Positions 11,041-21,385 of a stretch of 32,300 bases of DNA are shown one piece after another. The translations under genes were made by a program, and so were the position numbers. The DNA comes from Saccoglossus kowalevskii. Its lineage: Eukaryota; Hemichordata; Enteropneusta; Harrimaniidae. The notes beneath the pieces are model-generated. The model was not told the DNA's origin and made no database searches. It saw nothing but the letters and a program-made list of their open reading frames with translations. Position 1 is the stretch's first letter. The number at the start of each line of letters is the position of its first letter. The DNA lies in NCBI RefSeq assembly GCF_000003605.2, contig NW_003135351.1, forward strand, positions 239,966 through 272,265, written 5' to 3'.

Positions 11041-11128
11041 CTTTCCATACGGGGGTGAAGTCACATAAATACATGGGAGACGATGTGACCTGGTGATATC
11101 AATAACACAATGTCAATGTCGGAGGTAA
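11041..11128 (-). pseudogene. Relic B exon 3: 3' part only
   Basis: It corresponds to the second half of gene C exon 3: GACATTG, CAGGTCACATCG, TGTATTTATGTGACTTCACC, with donor AAAG|GTGAGC. A one-base indel shifts the frame. The 5' half and the acceptor are missing: at about 11130 the sequence jumps to what is intron 2 in gene C (TTGTTACTGATC, compare 24411). A deletion of roughly 400 bases explains this. Confidence 0.72.
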
Positions 11129-11636
11129 CTTGTTACTGATCACAAACGACAATGACAATAATACACAAACAGAATGACTTAAATATCTTAAATGAAGTAT
11201 AAATTAATTAATTCAGAAGATCTGGTAGGCAACCATCATCCTCAAGGACGTATGAATCCATTTGTATAATGTGTCTTCAAAGGGGTAGTATCTATATAAC
11301 AGGAAATGTTCCTGACGCCTTGGTAATGTTTAGGGCACTTCAAAATGTATACCTTTGAATATAGGATCTCCTTCTACACCTACTTGCGAATGATTCAGCA
11401 AAGCAAACTGAAAAAGGCAAAGACGTAGCAAATTTAGTTGCAGAGGACAATAACCAGCAAAGCATAATTTATTGTTATTTGTAGACAAGAGCCCAACGGG
11501 GCAATGTTGAATTGATGCAGATGTTAGCATGGGATAGTATTGATAATTAAAATCGGAGTGGGGAAGTACGAAATTTATGTACAAACACGACCATTAGTTA
11601 GGCAAAATACCATTCGGTTCCATGTAAAAACTGTAG
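11129..11636. other. Relic B interval with intron 2 remnant and no recognised gene
   Basis: From 11129 to about 11200 it matches gene C intron 2 (24411-24500: CTTGTTACTGATC, TTATCTTAA.TGAAG). The rest has no match that I can see. The minus-strand frame at 11330-11584 has no motif. Confidence 0.5.
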
Positions 11637-12077
11637 TCAGTAACTCAAGAAATAAGTAAAAACAAGGTGAGTATTGCACCTGATGTTCGTTCAGCATTTA
11701 TTTCTAATGCTGGGGTGAAAGTTCGCCCAAATATCAATGTTATTAAAAGCATGGCTCTCGGGAAGAATGTAACATGGATTTCAGTGAAACTGGGTAACTC
11801 AAGAGAAGAGAAGGCTGACCAAGTGACATTCACAAACCTCGCACAAGGTGTTACTGTAATGGTGCTGAACCAAGGCAGGAACAGTTCACGAATTGATGTT
11901 TATACAGGGGTTTATATTACGTCATCAAAGAGAGAGAGAAAGAGAAAGAGCAAAGGGCAAGATCATCTCGTATTTAATTTTCGCTCCAGGTCACAAGATC
12001 CAACAATAGATATTTCTGAGCAACAATTTAAACTCACTGAATTAGAACATAGATCTACAGAGAGACTTATGTCATGA
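11637..12077 (+). CDS. Unidentified open frame, possible exon or retroelement 3' coding end
   Basis: The frame is open for 146 codons after a TAG at 11634 and ends TGA-free until TAA/TGA context at 12077. It has a mixed, protein-like composition: NVTWISVKLGNSREEK, DQVTFTNLAQGVTVMVLNQG, a basic patch KRERKRKSKGQ, then a charged C-terminus. I do not recognise the family. The alternating hydrophobic pattern suggests a beta-rich domain. There is no good ATG; CTGTAG just before 11637 could be a splice acceptor. It occupies the place where exon 2 of relic B should be. About 250 bases downstream lies a promoter- or LTR-like segment on the same strand, so a retroelement 3' end is one reading, and a host exon is another. 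Confidence 0.35.
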   Translation, partial: SVTQEISKNKVSIAPDVRSAFISNAGVKVRPNINVIKSMALGKNVTWISVKLGNSREEKADQVTFTNLAQGVTVMVLNQGRNSSRIDVYTGVYITSSKRERKRKSKGQDHLVFNFRSRSQDPTIDISEQQFKLTELEHRSTERLMS

Positions 12078-12289
12078 TTTATTTCTATGTGTCTAAGATC
12101 GGTACGACTTGATCAATGTTTCTTGTTTATAGCTGGTTAACATCATTTATAATTTTCCCAATAATCTGTCATCATTTAAGTTTATACGAGATCCTGAACA
12201 GAACTTGAATCAGTCATTGAAACTATTTCTGACAGTTTGGTATGTGTAGTTTCTTAATATAATGAGCAATTAATCAATGGATATGACGT

Positions 12290-12636
12290 GTTGAATACTT
12301 CGTGTGATTGGCTACATGCGAGTTGAATGTTTGGAGGCTACGCCTTAAGCTTTTAAACTCCCCTGTGATTGGCTAATATTAGAGAAGTAAATAAAGCTGG
12401 TCTTAGTTAGTCTTGGCGAGAACACCACGAGGCACGCAGTGAGAGGTTTGAGCCAGTCTTGAGAGAGTCTCGGGGGACTTTTCTCTAGGGCATTCTGCCT
12501 TGGAAAGTTCTCGACAGACGCCGAGACTAGAAGTTGACACGTATTCTACCTGGGTGTGTGTCTGTGTTCAGTCGAAACGGTTGCAAATGTATTGATCCCT
12601 GGTACCTGAGATGATAAATAAGCCGCATCTTACTTA
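12290..12636 (+). promoter_or_regulatory. Promoter-like or LTR-like segment
   Basis: Two copies of GTGATTGGCT (inverted CCAAT boxes, near 12304 and 12364) are followed by AAGTAAATAAAGC near 12390. Then comes a more GC-rich tract with AGTCTTGGCGAGAAC and GAGAGAGTCTCGGGGG (a small palindrome), ending near GATGATAAATAAGCCGC. This is the order of U3, R and U5 in Gypsy-like LTRs, and also of an ordinary RNA polymerase II promoter. There is no second copy in the window to define LTR ends. Confidence 0.35.
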
Positions 12637-12637
12637 C

Positions 12638-12808
12638 GCAGTTGTCAGGCATAACTAAATTTATAATGATATCACCAAACCTTTACTGAGTTTTGGAATC
12701 AGGAAACAGTCCAAAATAAACGTATTTAGTATAGGAGAGAAGATTCGCTATAACTACACTAGTACACCTGTTATCACAAATGTGACCGGTCTCTTCATTG
12801 TCATGGTC
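12638..12808 (-). pseudogene. Relic B exon 1: broken signal-anchor exon of the gene C type
   Basis: The ATG is at 12804 and the start MTMKRPVTFVITGVLV matches gene C, including the upstream acceptor ATAG|GACC. A one-base deletion at the codon that is TAC in gene C creates TAG and shifts the frame. The similarity continues out of frame through CTAAATACGT and GATTCCAAAA to a probable donor CTGC|GTAAGTA at 12637. The gene C-type exon is therefore dead here. Confidence 0.75.
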
Positions 12809-12814
12809 CTATCG

Positions 12815-13309
12815 TAAAAAAGATATGAATTAAACTTTCTCACTCATGTTGACGAGAAAGCAGTCAGCTATACAACTAGGAATAAATGTATTGCTGAGGT
12901 CAATAAGTCAACCAACTTGTAGTCTACTACTGGATTCTCTCTACCGGAACTGACGAGGCATGCTCATCGATTTTTCGGTGGAAATTACAATATTATTTCT
13001 CAAGAGTTGTGTTGGTGACATTGTAATGACTGGCTACAAGCAATGATTGACTGCGATCTCAATTAACAGGTGAGACAAATTGCCTTCAAACAGAAGTTTG
13101 TGTGTGAATAGTGCGGAAGTGCCCAGTTCACACAGAGTTCACTTAATCCATTCTCACAGTGAAACACTATATTCGTCGCACAGCGTCGTAACGTAAAATA
13201 TATACAATAAATCTGATGACCCGTGACGTGACAAATACGGCGCTTTAACAGAAACAGAAGACCGCAATGTGTGTTCAAAGCATCTCTCATGTTTTAACAA
13301 ATACTTTCA
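12815..13309. other. Region upstream of relic B exon 1, no supported gene
   Basis: The first 40 bases resemble the 5' flank of gene C exon 1 (AGATATGAATTAAAC). Near 13270 the string GTGTTCAAAGCATCTCTCA matches 27872-27890. The minus-strand frame at 13063-13290 has no family signature. Confidence 0.5.
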
Positions 13310-13850
13310 CCTCCACATTAATTACATCAGTTCCAAATACGCACGAACATGCATGAAGACGTGACAAGACCTGTCAGCACATGGCATCGTGGTATATTTG
13401 TTTTCGAGATTATTGCTAGATCATGAATATCAATATACGACACCTCATTTTTTCGGGCATCTCTTCGTCCACAAGTATACGGAATGTTCCATCAAACGAT
13501 ATTTTGAATTCGCTGTTGGCGAAACATAATATTTTTTTTTTTAAATATTTGAATAACGAAGTTTGCTTGGATATTTTCATACTCGCATGACCACGAATGA
13601 ATCGGTTAATGCATTTGTAATTGCATTGTAATTGTTATTCAACCACGGCGCATGCCCAGACTAGCAGTCCATACAATGGTACGGTATAGATAGGAGAGCA
13701 TGTTGAAAGTACAGGAGTGTGTGTGCATATTTGCAAACATTTTAGCACATATCGGTAATGTATTATCGTTTTACTAAATTGAATGTATAGCAGCCATGTT
13801 GAAAATTATAATAAGCATTATTTATTTATTCATCGTGAGTGCTGTAAATT
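13310..13850. repeat. Duplicated module V, copy 2, with further upstream homology
   Basis: 13310-13612 aligns with 6470-6800 and 27905-28277. 13789-13850 (AAAATTATAATAAGC.TTATTTATTTATT) aligns with 30109-30190, where a microsatellite has expanded. The order relative to exon 1 is the same in both blocks. Confidence 0.6.
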
Positions 13851-14177
13851 AATTATATTGAAAATGTAAAAAAATAACATTACAGAACAGCAGAACATTA
13901 TCTCCCATAACTGGTATACAAGAATGAACGCACCTTCAACACATTACATGAATTCATTAAAATAAAAGTAATTCCGTATGTTGTTTGAGTTATGAATCAT
14001 GCATTGTATTGCCCATTTATTTTTATTTGATAACAATTTTCACTTAGCCAAATATAAAAGACTCATATTTCCACTCACTTCTTAGGAAGGAACTAATTTT
14101 TGCCACACAAAAAATTTGAGTGATTTTCATGGAGTTTATTTTCACTGCCTTTAATGATTTGATTGTAAAATATATAA

Positions 14178-14700
14178 GTAAAAAAAAAAGGTATATTCGC
14201 TTGGTTTTATTTTTACTGAATCATCACTTCCTCGAATGTAGCAAAATAAATTCCAAGCGAAAATAAAGTTTTTTACAGTAGCCGCATCTGTTTTTCTTGA
14301 TGTTATTTCAACAAGCAATACAAGAATGCTAAAAGATATAATCAAACCTAATATATGGTTGCCTTGTTAAATATATACATTATAATCATTTATCGCCGGC
14401 TTGACATGAGTATAAATCCTTAATGTGTCATGCTCTATAAAAATACATACGTCATTGTATTTGTATGGTAACAGCTAAATCCTAGAAAAAAGGAAAACAA
14501 ACAATTTGATGGAAATGTTTTTTAATTTGCAAACGCCAATCCATATATTTCGAGCCATGTGGTTCAATCCACGAATTCCAAGCGAAAATAATGTATTCTA
14601 CAGTACTTCTTGTAATGCATACAAATTTATTTTCGCTATTTTCGCTGAAGGGATGATTCCGTGAAAATTTAATCCAGTGAATATACTTTTTTTTCTATAT
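14178..14700. mobile_element. Foldback (inverted-repeat) element, MITE-like
   Basis: The left arm (14178-14252) and the right arm (14628-14697) are inverted copies: AAAAAAGGTATATTCGCTTG at the left against CCAGTGAATATACTTTTTTT at the right, with GATGATTC and AATTTATTTT.GCTA inside. A direct motif AATTCCAAGCGAAAATAA...ACAGTA recurs at 14249, 14574 and, altered, 14775. There is no coding capacity, which fits a non-autonomous DNA transposon or a nested pair. A minus-strand frame at 14151-14345 overlaps the left arm and is not a gene. Confidence 0.6.
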
Positions 14701-14949
14701 TTCACATTAAACTCATCAAAAATCATTGAAAATAAATTCCACACAAAACACCCAAAAAGCCTTTTCAGTGAAAATTAATTCCAGCGAACATAAAGTATTC
14801 CACAGTATGTTACCACATTATTTATAGTTTGTTTAGAAACTGTCGGAAACACGTAGGCGCAACAATTACGCCAATATTATATGGCCACACATTGTTATCA
14901 GTCTGTGTGTTTGCGCGTATATTATACCGTATTGTAGCATACAGCATTT

Positions 14950-15245
14950 AAATATATCGCTTTATACAGCATCTAAATCATTGAGGTATTTTTGTATTTC
15001 CACGGCCACCATAATAATTGTATGAATTCTTCGAATTCAGTTGGAGATTGGTTCGTAAAACAGCTGAAATATCTGTGAGGATCCTGTGTGTGCTTTCTTT
15101 GTGTCGTATTCCTGTGTGTAACTGTAGATAGGCTGTGAGATGAATTTGCCCAGGTCAACGCCGCCAGCCGTAACACGTCTGGAGTCACACAATAATTTTC
15201 TTTGTCACTCGCCCCAGGGAACAAAACTTTGCCAGACGCCACGTG
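14950..15245 (-). other. Unidentified open frame, less AT-rich than its surroundings
   Basis: The minus-strand frame runs from a GTG near 15242 to a TAG at about 14973. It includes SGKVLFPGASDKENYC, PDVLRLAALTWANSSHS and FEEFIQLLWWPWKYK. An ATG in another frame (ATGGCTGCACGTGGC) lies just upstream and stops quickly. I recognise no family. It could be a promoter or CpG-richer first exon, a transposon piece, or chance. Confidence 0.2.
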
Positions 15246-15530
15246 CAGCCATTATATCTCGTTCATAACATAGAGTTATTTCTCTGTACAAATTATCAGA
15301 CAGCTCCTTTGTCACCATAAAACATATAACATGTGTCACAATAAAAAAAATGGATTTCATCTTTAATTGAAAGAATTAGACAAATGACTAGAAACAATTA
15401 TTGTATTTATATTTATATTTAAATGTGATTCGATGTATTATGCAATGTACTGTATATTGTACTGCTGCTGGAAAGTTCATCTGTCTAATATCACACACTG
15501 CAACGGTAACTAAATTATCTGAGCTTTCAC

Positions 15531-15652
15531 TCAAAACAAATGTTTGGGTATGCCATTCAACTCCTGAATTGCCATGGTTACTTTATGTTGACGTTTTCTT
15601 CGTGATTCTGTGTAAAAAGACCAATTAGATGTGCCACTACTAATAAACAGCT
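15531..15652 (-). pseudogene. Relic D exon 5: C-terminal exon of a decayed fucosyltransferase gene
   Basis: The acceptor is ATTATTTTTAG|AGCTG. The frame is open to the TGA at 15533-15531. It reads LFISSGTSNWSFYTESRRK and resembles gene C exon 5 (VFISSRTSNWSFYVEYRRD), but the C-terminus is shorter (GIPKHLF). It begins with two bases of a split codon, so it cannot be joined in frame to phase-0 exon 1 of the same relic. Gene A's own exon 5, outside the window, is the natural reference. Confidence 0.72.
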
Positions 15653-15809
15653 CTAAAAATAATAATTCACTATTGTTGTATTTTTTACATTTACACTGTT
15701 TACCTTTGCATAATATATTTAAAAAACAGCTTCAATTTTGCAATAGAAAGCCAAAAGTACAAACATTTGCTCAGTCGCATATACCGACATAAGCTTGAAT
15801 GGATGAAAT

Positions 15810-16570
15810 AATAATCTAAAGTTACGCATCAGAAACGTTACTACATTTTTTCAAATAATAATTTTTCTAGTCGTCACAAATACAAGACAAATATCACATA
15901 AAGTGTGAAGTGGAAACTTAGAGTCGAACACGGTCACGTGGTGAGGGCTGTAGAAAATCATAACGCACGACACATAAAGTTACGAAAAATGACCAGTCAC
16001 CAGTGGTCAGTGGTGCAATTGCCAGTGAAAGGCTATCAGAGAGACACTTTCAGAATGGAAACGTAACTGATTTCGCAAAGGATTCCCAGTAAATTGTCAT
16101 CTTGTACCGTCATCCTCGATGTTCATTTGACAACATTAAGATTTCAATAGATGGCGCCCTCTGGCAAACTTAACTAAACCTTACGGTCATTTGTTTTCAC
16201 TCGCAAATGATTTAACGTACAACGTCGGTATATATAGCGTATATGCTATGCCCTCAGTGTCCACATTATGGCGATGTGATCATTTCATATTCAGGCATAT
16301 TGTTGGCCAATAATTCTAAAGTTAGTCATTAAATTCCAACTTGAGATTACGGATACTACAGAATCTGCTTCTTCTATTTCACACTATGACTACGCTTTGG
16401 ACCCTTTTACAGCAATATGCAATTTTCGTATACTTATTTACTAAACATTTCCAACTTATTTGCTATGCCCGTGCATCTAGAACATATGAACTTGAACCTT
16501 GAACTCAGCCAATATAATTAGCTTACTAGTATTTGATATGCTGGATACATATTCTACCACTAGATCGGTT
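15810..16570. repeat. Intron-1-like segment of relic D: right copy of a segmental duplication
   Basis: It aligns with gene A intron 1 (1480-2330 and 3150-3277) but without the retrotransposon. Together with exon 1 at 16702-16865 it makes the D block collinear with gene A up to the point where exons 2 to 4 are missing. Confidence 0.7.
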
Positions 16571-16701
16571 ATTAACACCCAGAGATTCGAATACATATTT
16601 TAATTGTGTATATAGCTTCATAAACATATATGATCTGAACTATACCTTCTCTCACATATTAATCATAGCGTGCAAATGTACAAACGTAATCATATAATTA
16701 C

Positions 16702-16865
16702 CGATTTATTCATCGCCTGTTGATTTAACCTGACTTTTGATGGGGGTTGAGTCTGAACATTCTTTAGAAATAATGTTATTTTATACAGACTGGCAACAAC
16801 AAAAAAACAAAAAATATAGCTCATATATTTTAGTTGATGATTCATTGCAATCTTAATAAGACGAT
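16702..16865 (-). pseudogene. Relic D exon 1: intact signal-anchor exon of a decayed fucosyltransferase gene
   Basis: The sequence is nearly identical to gene A exon 1. Its ATG is at 16845, with 48 codons starting MNHQLKYMSYIF and ending NQQAMNKS. The donor TCG|GTAATT and the upstream acceptor CATTTCAG|ATCG are both kept. To its left come the intron-1 homologue (about 15810-16570) and then exon 5 directly, with no exon 2, 3 or 4. The exon is open but cannot make the enzyme. It could still be transcribed as a short membrane peptide. Confidence 0.75.
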
Positions 16866-18029
16866 CTGAAATGATTGTACACAAAAACAATAAAAATTGT
16901 ATTGAGAACAATAAGAAATTTATTTAAAAAAACATGTCAACATGAACGATGAAGATATAATACAAAAAGATATCGGGAAACGTTTCTATAAAAGTGCTTT
17001 CCATACAATTAATTTACCCTATTTACTAACGCTGTTCTTTATATATATTTTTATTATTTGTATACTGTATGTGTGAATTGTATGTTGTAGGCTGCAATAT
17101 TGTATACATGGTAGCCACCTGTCTGGCCTATTTATCAAATTTACAAAACAACAAGCCTTGTAATTTTGCCAGTTACAACTGCCCCTACATTTTCTCGCAT
17201 ATGATCAATGAACGGATCAATACGATACAAACTATATTGAGTGTTTTGTTCTTGTCAGCGAGCGCACCAACGAAAAATGTGCCAGTCGGTCTTTGTTTAC
17301 ACTTGTTGCAACTACATAACGCCCTCTGTTGATAAATTGAAACGCGCACAATTTGTGTGAATTATTTTAGCACGCACATTAGATGAGCAATACCATCGAC
17401 ATGGTCACTGAAAACTGGACGGGGAATATGTGAATTTAAGCAATTTTATTTGTTATAATTACCAGTTATATATTACTAGTTACAAAAGAATATTCAGTAT
17501 GATGCAATCGGTGTTACTCCAAATATCATCGTATTCAGGTTTTATTCAATCAAAGTGACATAATCCGCACATAAATCAGTTGGACATTTTAAATCACAAA
17601 ACAAAACATCTTACTTGTTCGACGAAATTGATGATATATTCAAATGTTGATTTTGGTGTTAAAAAATCGACACCAGTCAATCAATATTCGAAGAAGCGAA
17701 CAATGTGAACAATATCAGTTCAGACATGTTCCAGATATAATAAGATAATGTTAATTAATGTATTACAAATGCATAAATAAAATAAAAATTTCACAAATAT
17801 ACTCAACATTTTGAAAATAGAGATCGACAGGGCCGGGCCATCAAGACTCATTAATGTACGCGTCAACTTAAATAATTTTGATGTAAATGAATACAGGCTC
17901 CGAATAGAGTATACGTTGAAGCAAAAATAAGTATTAATACATATACATCTGTCATCATAACGCCATAAGTTACAACGTGACGTAATTTACGGCATTTGAC
18001 GGGGTAGTTTCATTCTACCATATTAGGAA
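16866..18029. repeat. Duplicated upstream module U, copy 3 (partial), upstream of relic D
   Basis: 17045-17130 (GTGTGAATTGTATG, GGCTGC, ACCTGT) matches 4475-4550 and 7845-7910. 17590-17665 (AAATCACAAAACAAAACATC, TCAAATGTTGATTTTGGTGT) matches 4570-4645. 17840-17935 matches 7995-8095. The plus-strand frame at 17069-17332 is not conserved in the other copies, so no gene is supported. Confidence 0.6.
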
Positions 18030-18173
18030 ATGCGAATTCCAAATACAGAATGTGTACACCAGGGTTTGAATGGACTCCACACAAAGAAGTTCGCTGATTC
18101 TGTTCTAAAAAATTTGGATTTCGGCATTCCCATGATGTATCCTTTGAAGGAAAAGATGTATAATAATGAGGTT
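18030..18173 (+). other. Possible coding fragment cut by the assembly gap
   Basis: There are 48 open codons from ATG (MRIPNTECVHQGLNGLHTKK, then DFGIPMMYPLKEKM) running into the unknown bases. Codon use looks protein-like, but there is no family match I can name. TACCATATTAG just before 18028 resembles an acceptor. It may be an exon, a transposon piece or chance. Confidence 0.25.
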
Positions 18174-18223
18174 NNNNNNNNNNNNNNNNNNNNNNNNNNN
18201 NNNNNNNNNNNNNNNNNNNNNNN
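18174..18223. other. Assembly gap (50 N)
   Basis: Exactly 50 unknown bases, so the true length is probably not known. It lies within duplicated DNA, where assembly is hard, and any array here comparable to 8228-9445 could have been collapsed. Confidence 0.99.
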
Positions 18224-18384
18224 ATTAATTATGCGTCCATATTAAATTCAATCAAATTGTAGTAATTCAACATTAACAAACGAATTTAAGCAATAAAACA
18301 AGTTGCCTACCTTACTAACAACAGCAGTAACGGAAACGGTACACAAGAAATTGTTTCATTGATGTTTATGAAAATACAATTATC

Positions 18385-19020
18385 CATGCAGTGTTTGCGC
18401 TGGTTGCACTGCGCCTAACGATGCAGTTACAATTATTTGGCATTACCGCATGTTTTTACACAAGTGCAATGGTGAGTTAATTAACACTAATACAACTCGT
18501 GCTAATATATAGTAGTATTTGCATATTTATTTATTTGTGTGTGTATGTTATCAATGAAATGTACAATCAATGCTTCTCGACGTAAACATTTGTAATAACA
18601 GCTAAACTAGTGATTGCAATTAACGCAGTCGTAAACACTACAGCATATTGTGAAAGTACCACAATATAAAGTCAATTGACAATTCTTACAAGTAAAATAT
18701 GAATACAACGACATTGTACACACCTATACATATCGACCCAACATATCACAGCCATGTAAATAAATGTAACTATAATTATAACACATTGCCCTATTAATCA
18801 GTTCACTGACTAAATTGTGGGTTTGAAATACCCGGGAAAATGTGGTGGCATTACACTTGACGTACATGGTGTATCATTATAATTGATGATAAAAATACGT
18901 TTCGTATACTTACTATTTTTAGTTGTTTTATTATGAGACGATTTATAAATACAAATGACCTATTACATAGTGAGTGTATACCTCTAAAATGAATAATGTT
19001 TTCTATATTTACAAGTGAGG
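18385..19020. repeat. Segmental duplication, right copy (matches 9590-10160)
   Basis: The same block order as on the left (GACGTAAACATTTGTAATAA, CTAGTGATTGCAATTAA, AATACCCGGGAAAATG). An insertion near 18660-18690 and a TGA near 18570 break the frame that is open in the left copy. Confidence 0.65.
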
Positions 19021-19220
19021 GTGGCATAAAATTAATTATGTATAATTACCACCACATGCACACATATTTATATACAACAATCGGTTGCACGTTTTAACCT
19101 GCGTTATTGGAGCCTGATGAATTCATGCGATACTATATTTCAAAAGCGGTGCATTTATCAAAATCCCGTTTATTTGGATCAAGTTAAAACTGAACTCAAT
19201 GTGTTAATAATTTAGTAAAC
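19010..19220. repeat. Short duplication (matches 20940-21220), empty site for a MITE
   Basis: TGCGTTATTGGA, GAATTCAT.CGATA and CGTTTATTTGG occur in both. Near 19200 the sequence reads GTGTTAATAATTTAG, whereas the other copy has a MITE ending CCTTTAATAATC. This copy therefore shows the single TTAA before insertion. Confidence 0.6.
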
Positions 19221-20340
19221 TGCCTACTACATAAATAAAAAAAACAATTACCGAACCAAAAATCTCGAAAAATTCTCCCCGCCCACAAACCTATTTAAAT
19301 ATTTCCCGCAAATGCTCACTCGGGGTTCGGTAATATGTCATACCATACGATATAGAATAACTGCAATCCAAAAAACATGCCACATTACCTAGCATTGTCA
19401 TTGTAAATTATTCAAACCAATTAAAATACACCGATGCTTCATATTTCGTTTTTTCCGAGAATTCAAATGTTTAAAAGTAATAACTGATCAACGCTCGTAC
19501 CTTCATTGTTAGTGTTTTTTGGGGGGTTACACGAACATCACTGTTTAATAGTTAATATCCTATTACTAATTACCACTGTGTAATTATAAAATATTAAGCT
19601 AATTTGCATGATATTAGTCTCACTCACTTTCCTCATTAAGATATGCATGTACGTAGTGTGTGCGATGCGCCAACTCAATATCCTGAAATAGTGATTTTAT
19701 CTCAAAATTTTATTCAGTACATACAATGAAAAAATCGTATGTATTTACAAGGTAAGTAAGTATTGTTGTCGCAAGTACTATACGTTTTTCATTATAATAT
19801 TTTTTTTAATGTTTTGTGGTAAAAGTTTTGAAGTTTTTATAAGCTTGTAAACTCTTAAAGTGTTCAATATTTGTTTTCATATTGTATTTATTGTATTAAT
19901 GAAATTTCTAAATAACAGTTGAATGATTATGTATTATTAGACACTTAGAGGAGCTTTTTTAAATTATACGCAAATTTGAACAGGTGTGTAGTAATCACCA
20001 TATTAGAATAATGGTTATGAAGAAAATTAATCTAATGATTATGTGATATCACCGTGCATGTTTAATTTCATCGGTTATTAAACTTGAAACAGGTACATGG
20101 TAAGCACACTCGCGAAATATACGAATATATAAAATTGTGTACTATTGACAATACTAAAATCAATAAATTTATCGCTACATGGATTGTATGTCTACTGACA
20201 ATGGTGATGTGTACGAGCATACTTTTCTAATAAATGCTGCATAAATTCAATGATGAGAATTGTTTAGATTCTAGATGAATATCATAGACGGCATACAAAC
20301 AAATCTAGTATATTAGCACTTGTATAGTCGGCTGAAGTAT
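19221..20340. other. AT-rich DNA without recognised genes
   Basis: No frame with a family motif. 19390-19520 weakly resembles 28350-28460 (GTAATAACTGATCAA against CAATAACTTATCAA, then CTACCTTCA against GTACCTCCA). Confidence 0.5.
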
Positions 20341-20790
20341 CTAAAATATAGTTTGGAAGAAAGTTGTTTTAGTTACTCTTATGAACTTGTGTACATATCG
20401 TATAAATAGACACTCATGAAACATTCATAGTCGGGTGGTTCGCCTTGAAACATTGCATGTATGTTTGTTTTCTGAAGTACTTTAAAAATAAAACAGTCTG
20501 GAAGAAAGTGTTTCAGTTACTCTTATGAACTTGTGTACATGTACATATACATAAACATATACATAAACATATACATAAAACATTCATAAAACATGCATAG
20601 CCGGAAGTTGTACAATGAAACATTACATTTGTGTTTTCTAGGAAGTGCTTCAAGATAAAACAAGGAAAACGTTTTAGTGAACACAAATACATTAACATTT
20701 ATAGTCTGGTATTTTGGGTTGAAACATCGTTTATGATTTTGCTTTCTGAAGTGTTTCGAAATGAACAGTTTTCGATAACAATGTTTAAAT
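20341..20790. repeat. Imperfect tandem repeat, unit about 145-165 bp, about three units
   Basis: TGGAAGAAAGT.GTTT.AGTTACTCTTATGAACTTGTGTACAT-like blocks start near 20352 and 20498, and a more diverged one near 20656. Each is followed by CATTCATAG or CATGCATAG, a GAAACATT block and TTTTCTGAAGT or TTTTCTAGGAAGT. The middle unit holds a CATATACATAAA 12-mer repeated about three times (20541-20580). Small frames here are repeat shadows. Confidence 0.6.
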
Positions 20791-21218
20791 CACTTGTGAG
20801 AATGCTCATATTTGATCATTGGAACTACAACCACTGCGGAATTATATCAAAGTTCATTTGGCCACGATGTACTTAATTCACCACGTGTCTCGATTTCCAG
20901 CTGTACTTATAAGTTGCTAAGACTATATAAGTGTAGATACAATTACATAGTTAGTGTATACTTCCAAATTAAATCGTGTTTTCTATATTTACCAGTGTTG
21001 TGTGTAATGACATCGGCAATCAATTATGTATAATTACCACCACATGGACACATAATTATATAAAACAATCTTTTTAATCAAGAAAGCATGTTTTGAGCTG
21101 CCGTTTTTATTTAGAATATTCATACAGGGATTATGTAGACTGCGTTATTGGATCCTTCTGAATTCATTCGATAGAATATTTTAAAAGTGGTGTATTTGAC
21201 AAAGTCACGTTTATTTGG

Positions 21219-21385
21219 TTAAACCTGAACCTGAGTCGTCACCTGCGCATGCGTCAGATGGCCATACCGTGTCATTGTTTACAAACAAGCGTCTAGCCAT
21301 GAGCCTTTGTATTTTAGCGTGTGTTGTTATCGTCGCTTGGGATTCAATTCCCGCGCGTGCGCAGGTGACGACCCTCCCCCTTTAA
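21219..21385. mobile_element. TTAA-flanked MITE, copy 1
   Basis: GTCGTCACCTGCGCATGCG at the left and GCGTGCGCAGGTGACGAC at the right form inverted ends. The right terminus continues CCTCCCCCTTTAA, but the left outermost bases are replaced by host-like AAACCTGAACCTGA, so the left tip is lost. The interior shares GTCAGATGGCCATA, CATTGTTTACAAACAA and TTTTAGCGTGTGTTGTTATCG with copy 2. It lies 3' of gene C. Confidence 0.75.

Noticed and set aside
11645-11833. Minus-strand frame over the unidentified ORF
   Set aside because: Antisense shadow of 11637-12077 with no motif and no splice context.
15531-16845. A short exon 1 to exon 5 gene in relic D
   Set aside because: Exon 1 ends in phase 0, while exon 5 needs a preceding phase-1 donor, so the join is out of frame.
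20513-21033. Several frames of 60-80 codons on both strands
   Set aside because: They follow the tandem repeat at 20341-20790 and its flank. Composition is low-complexity (repeated CICLCI) and no motif is present.
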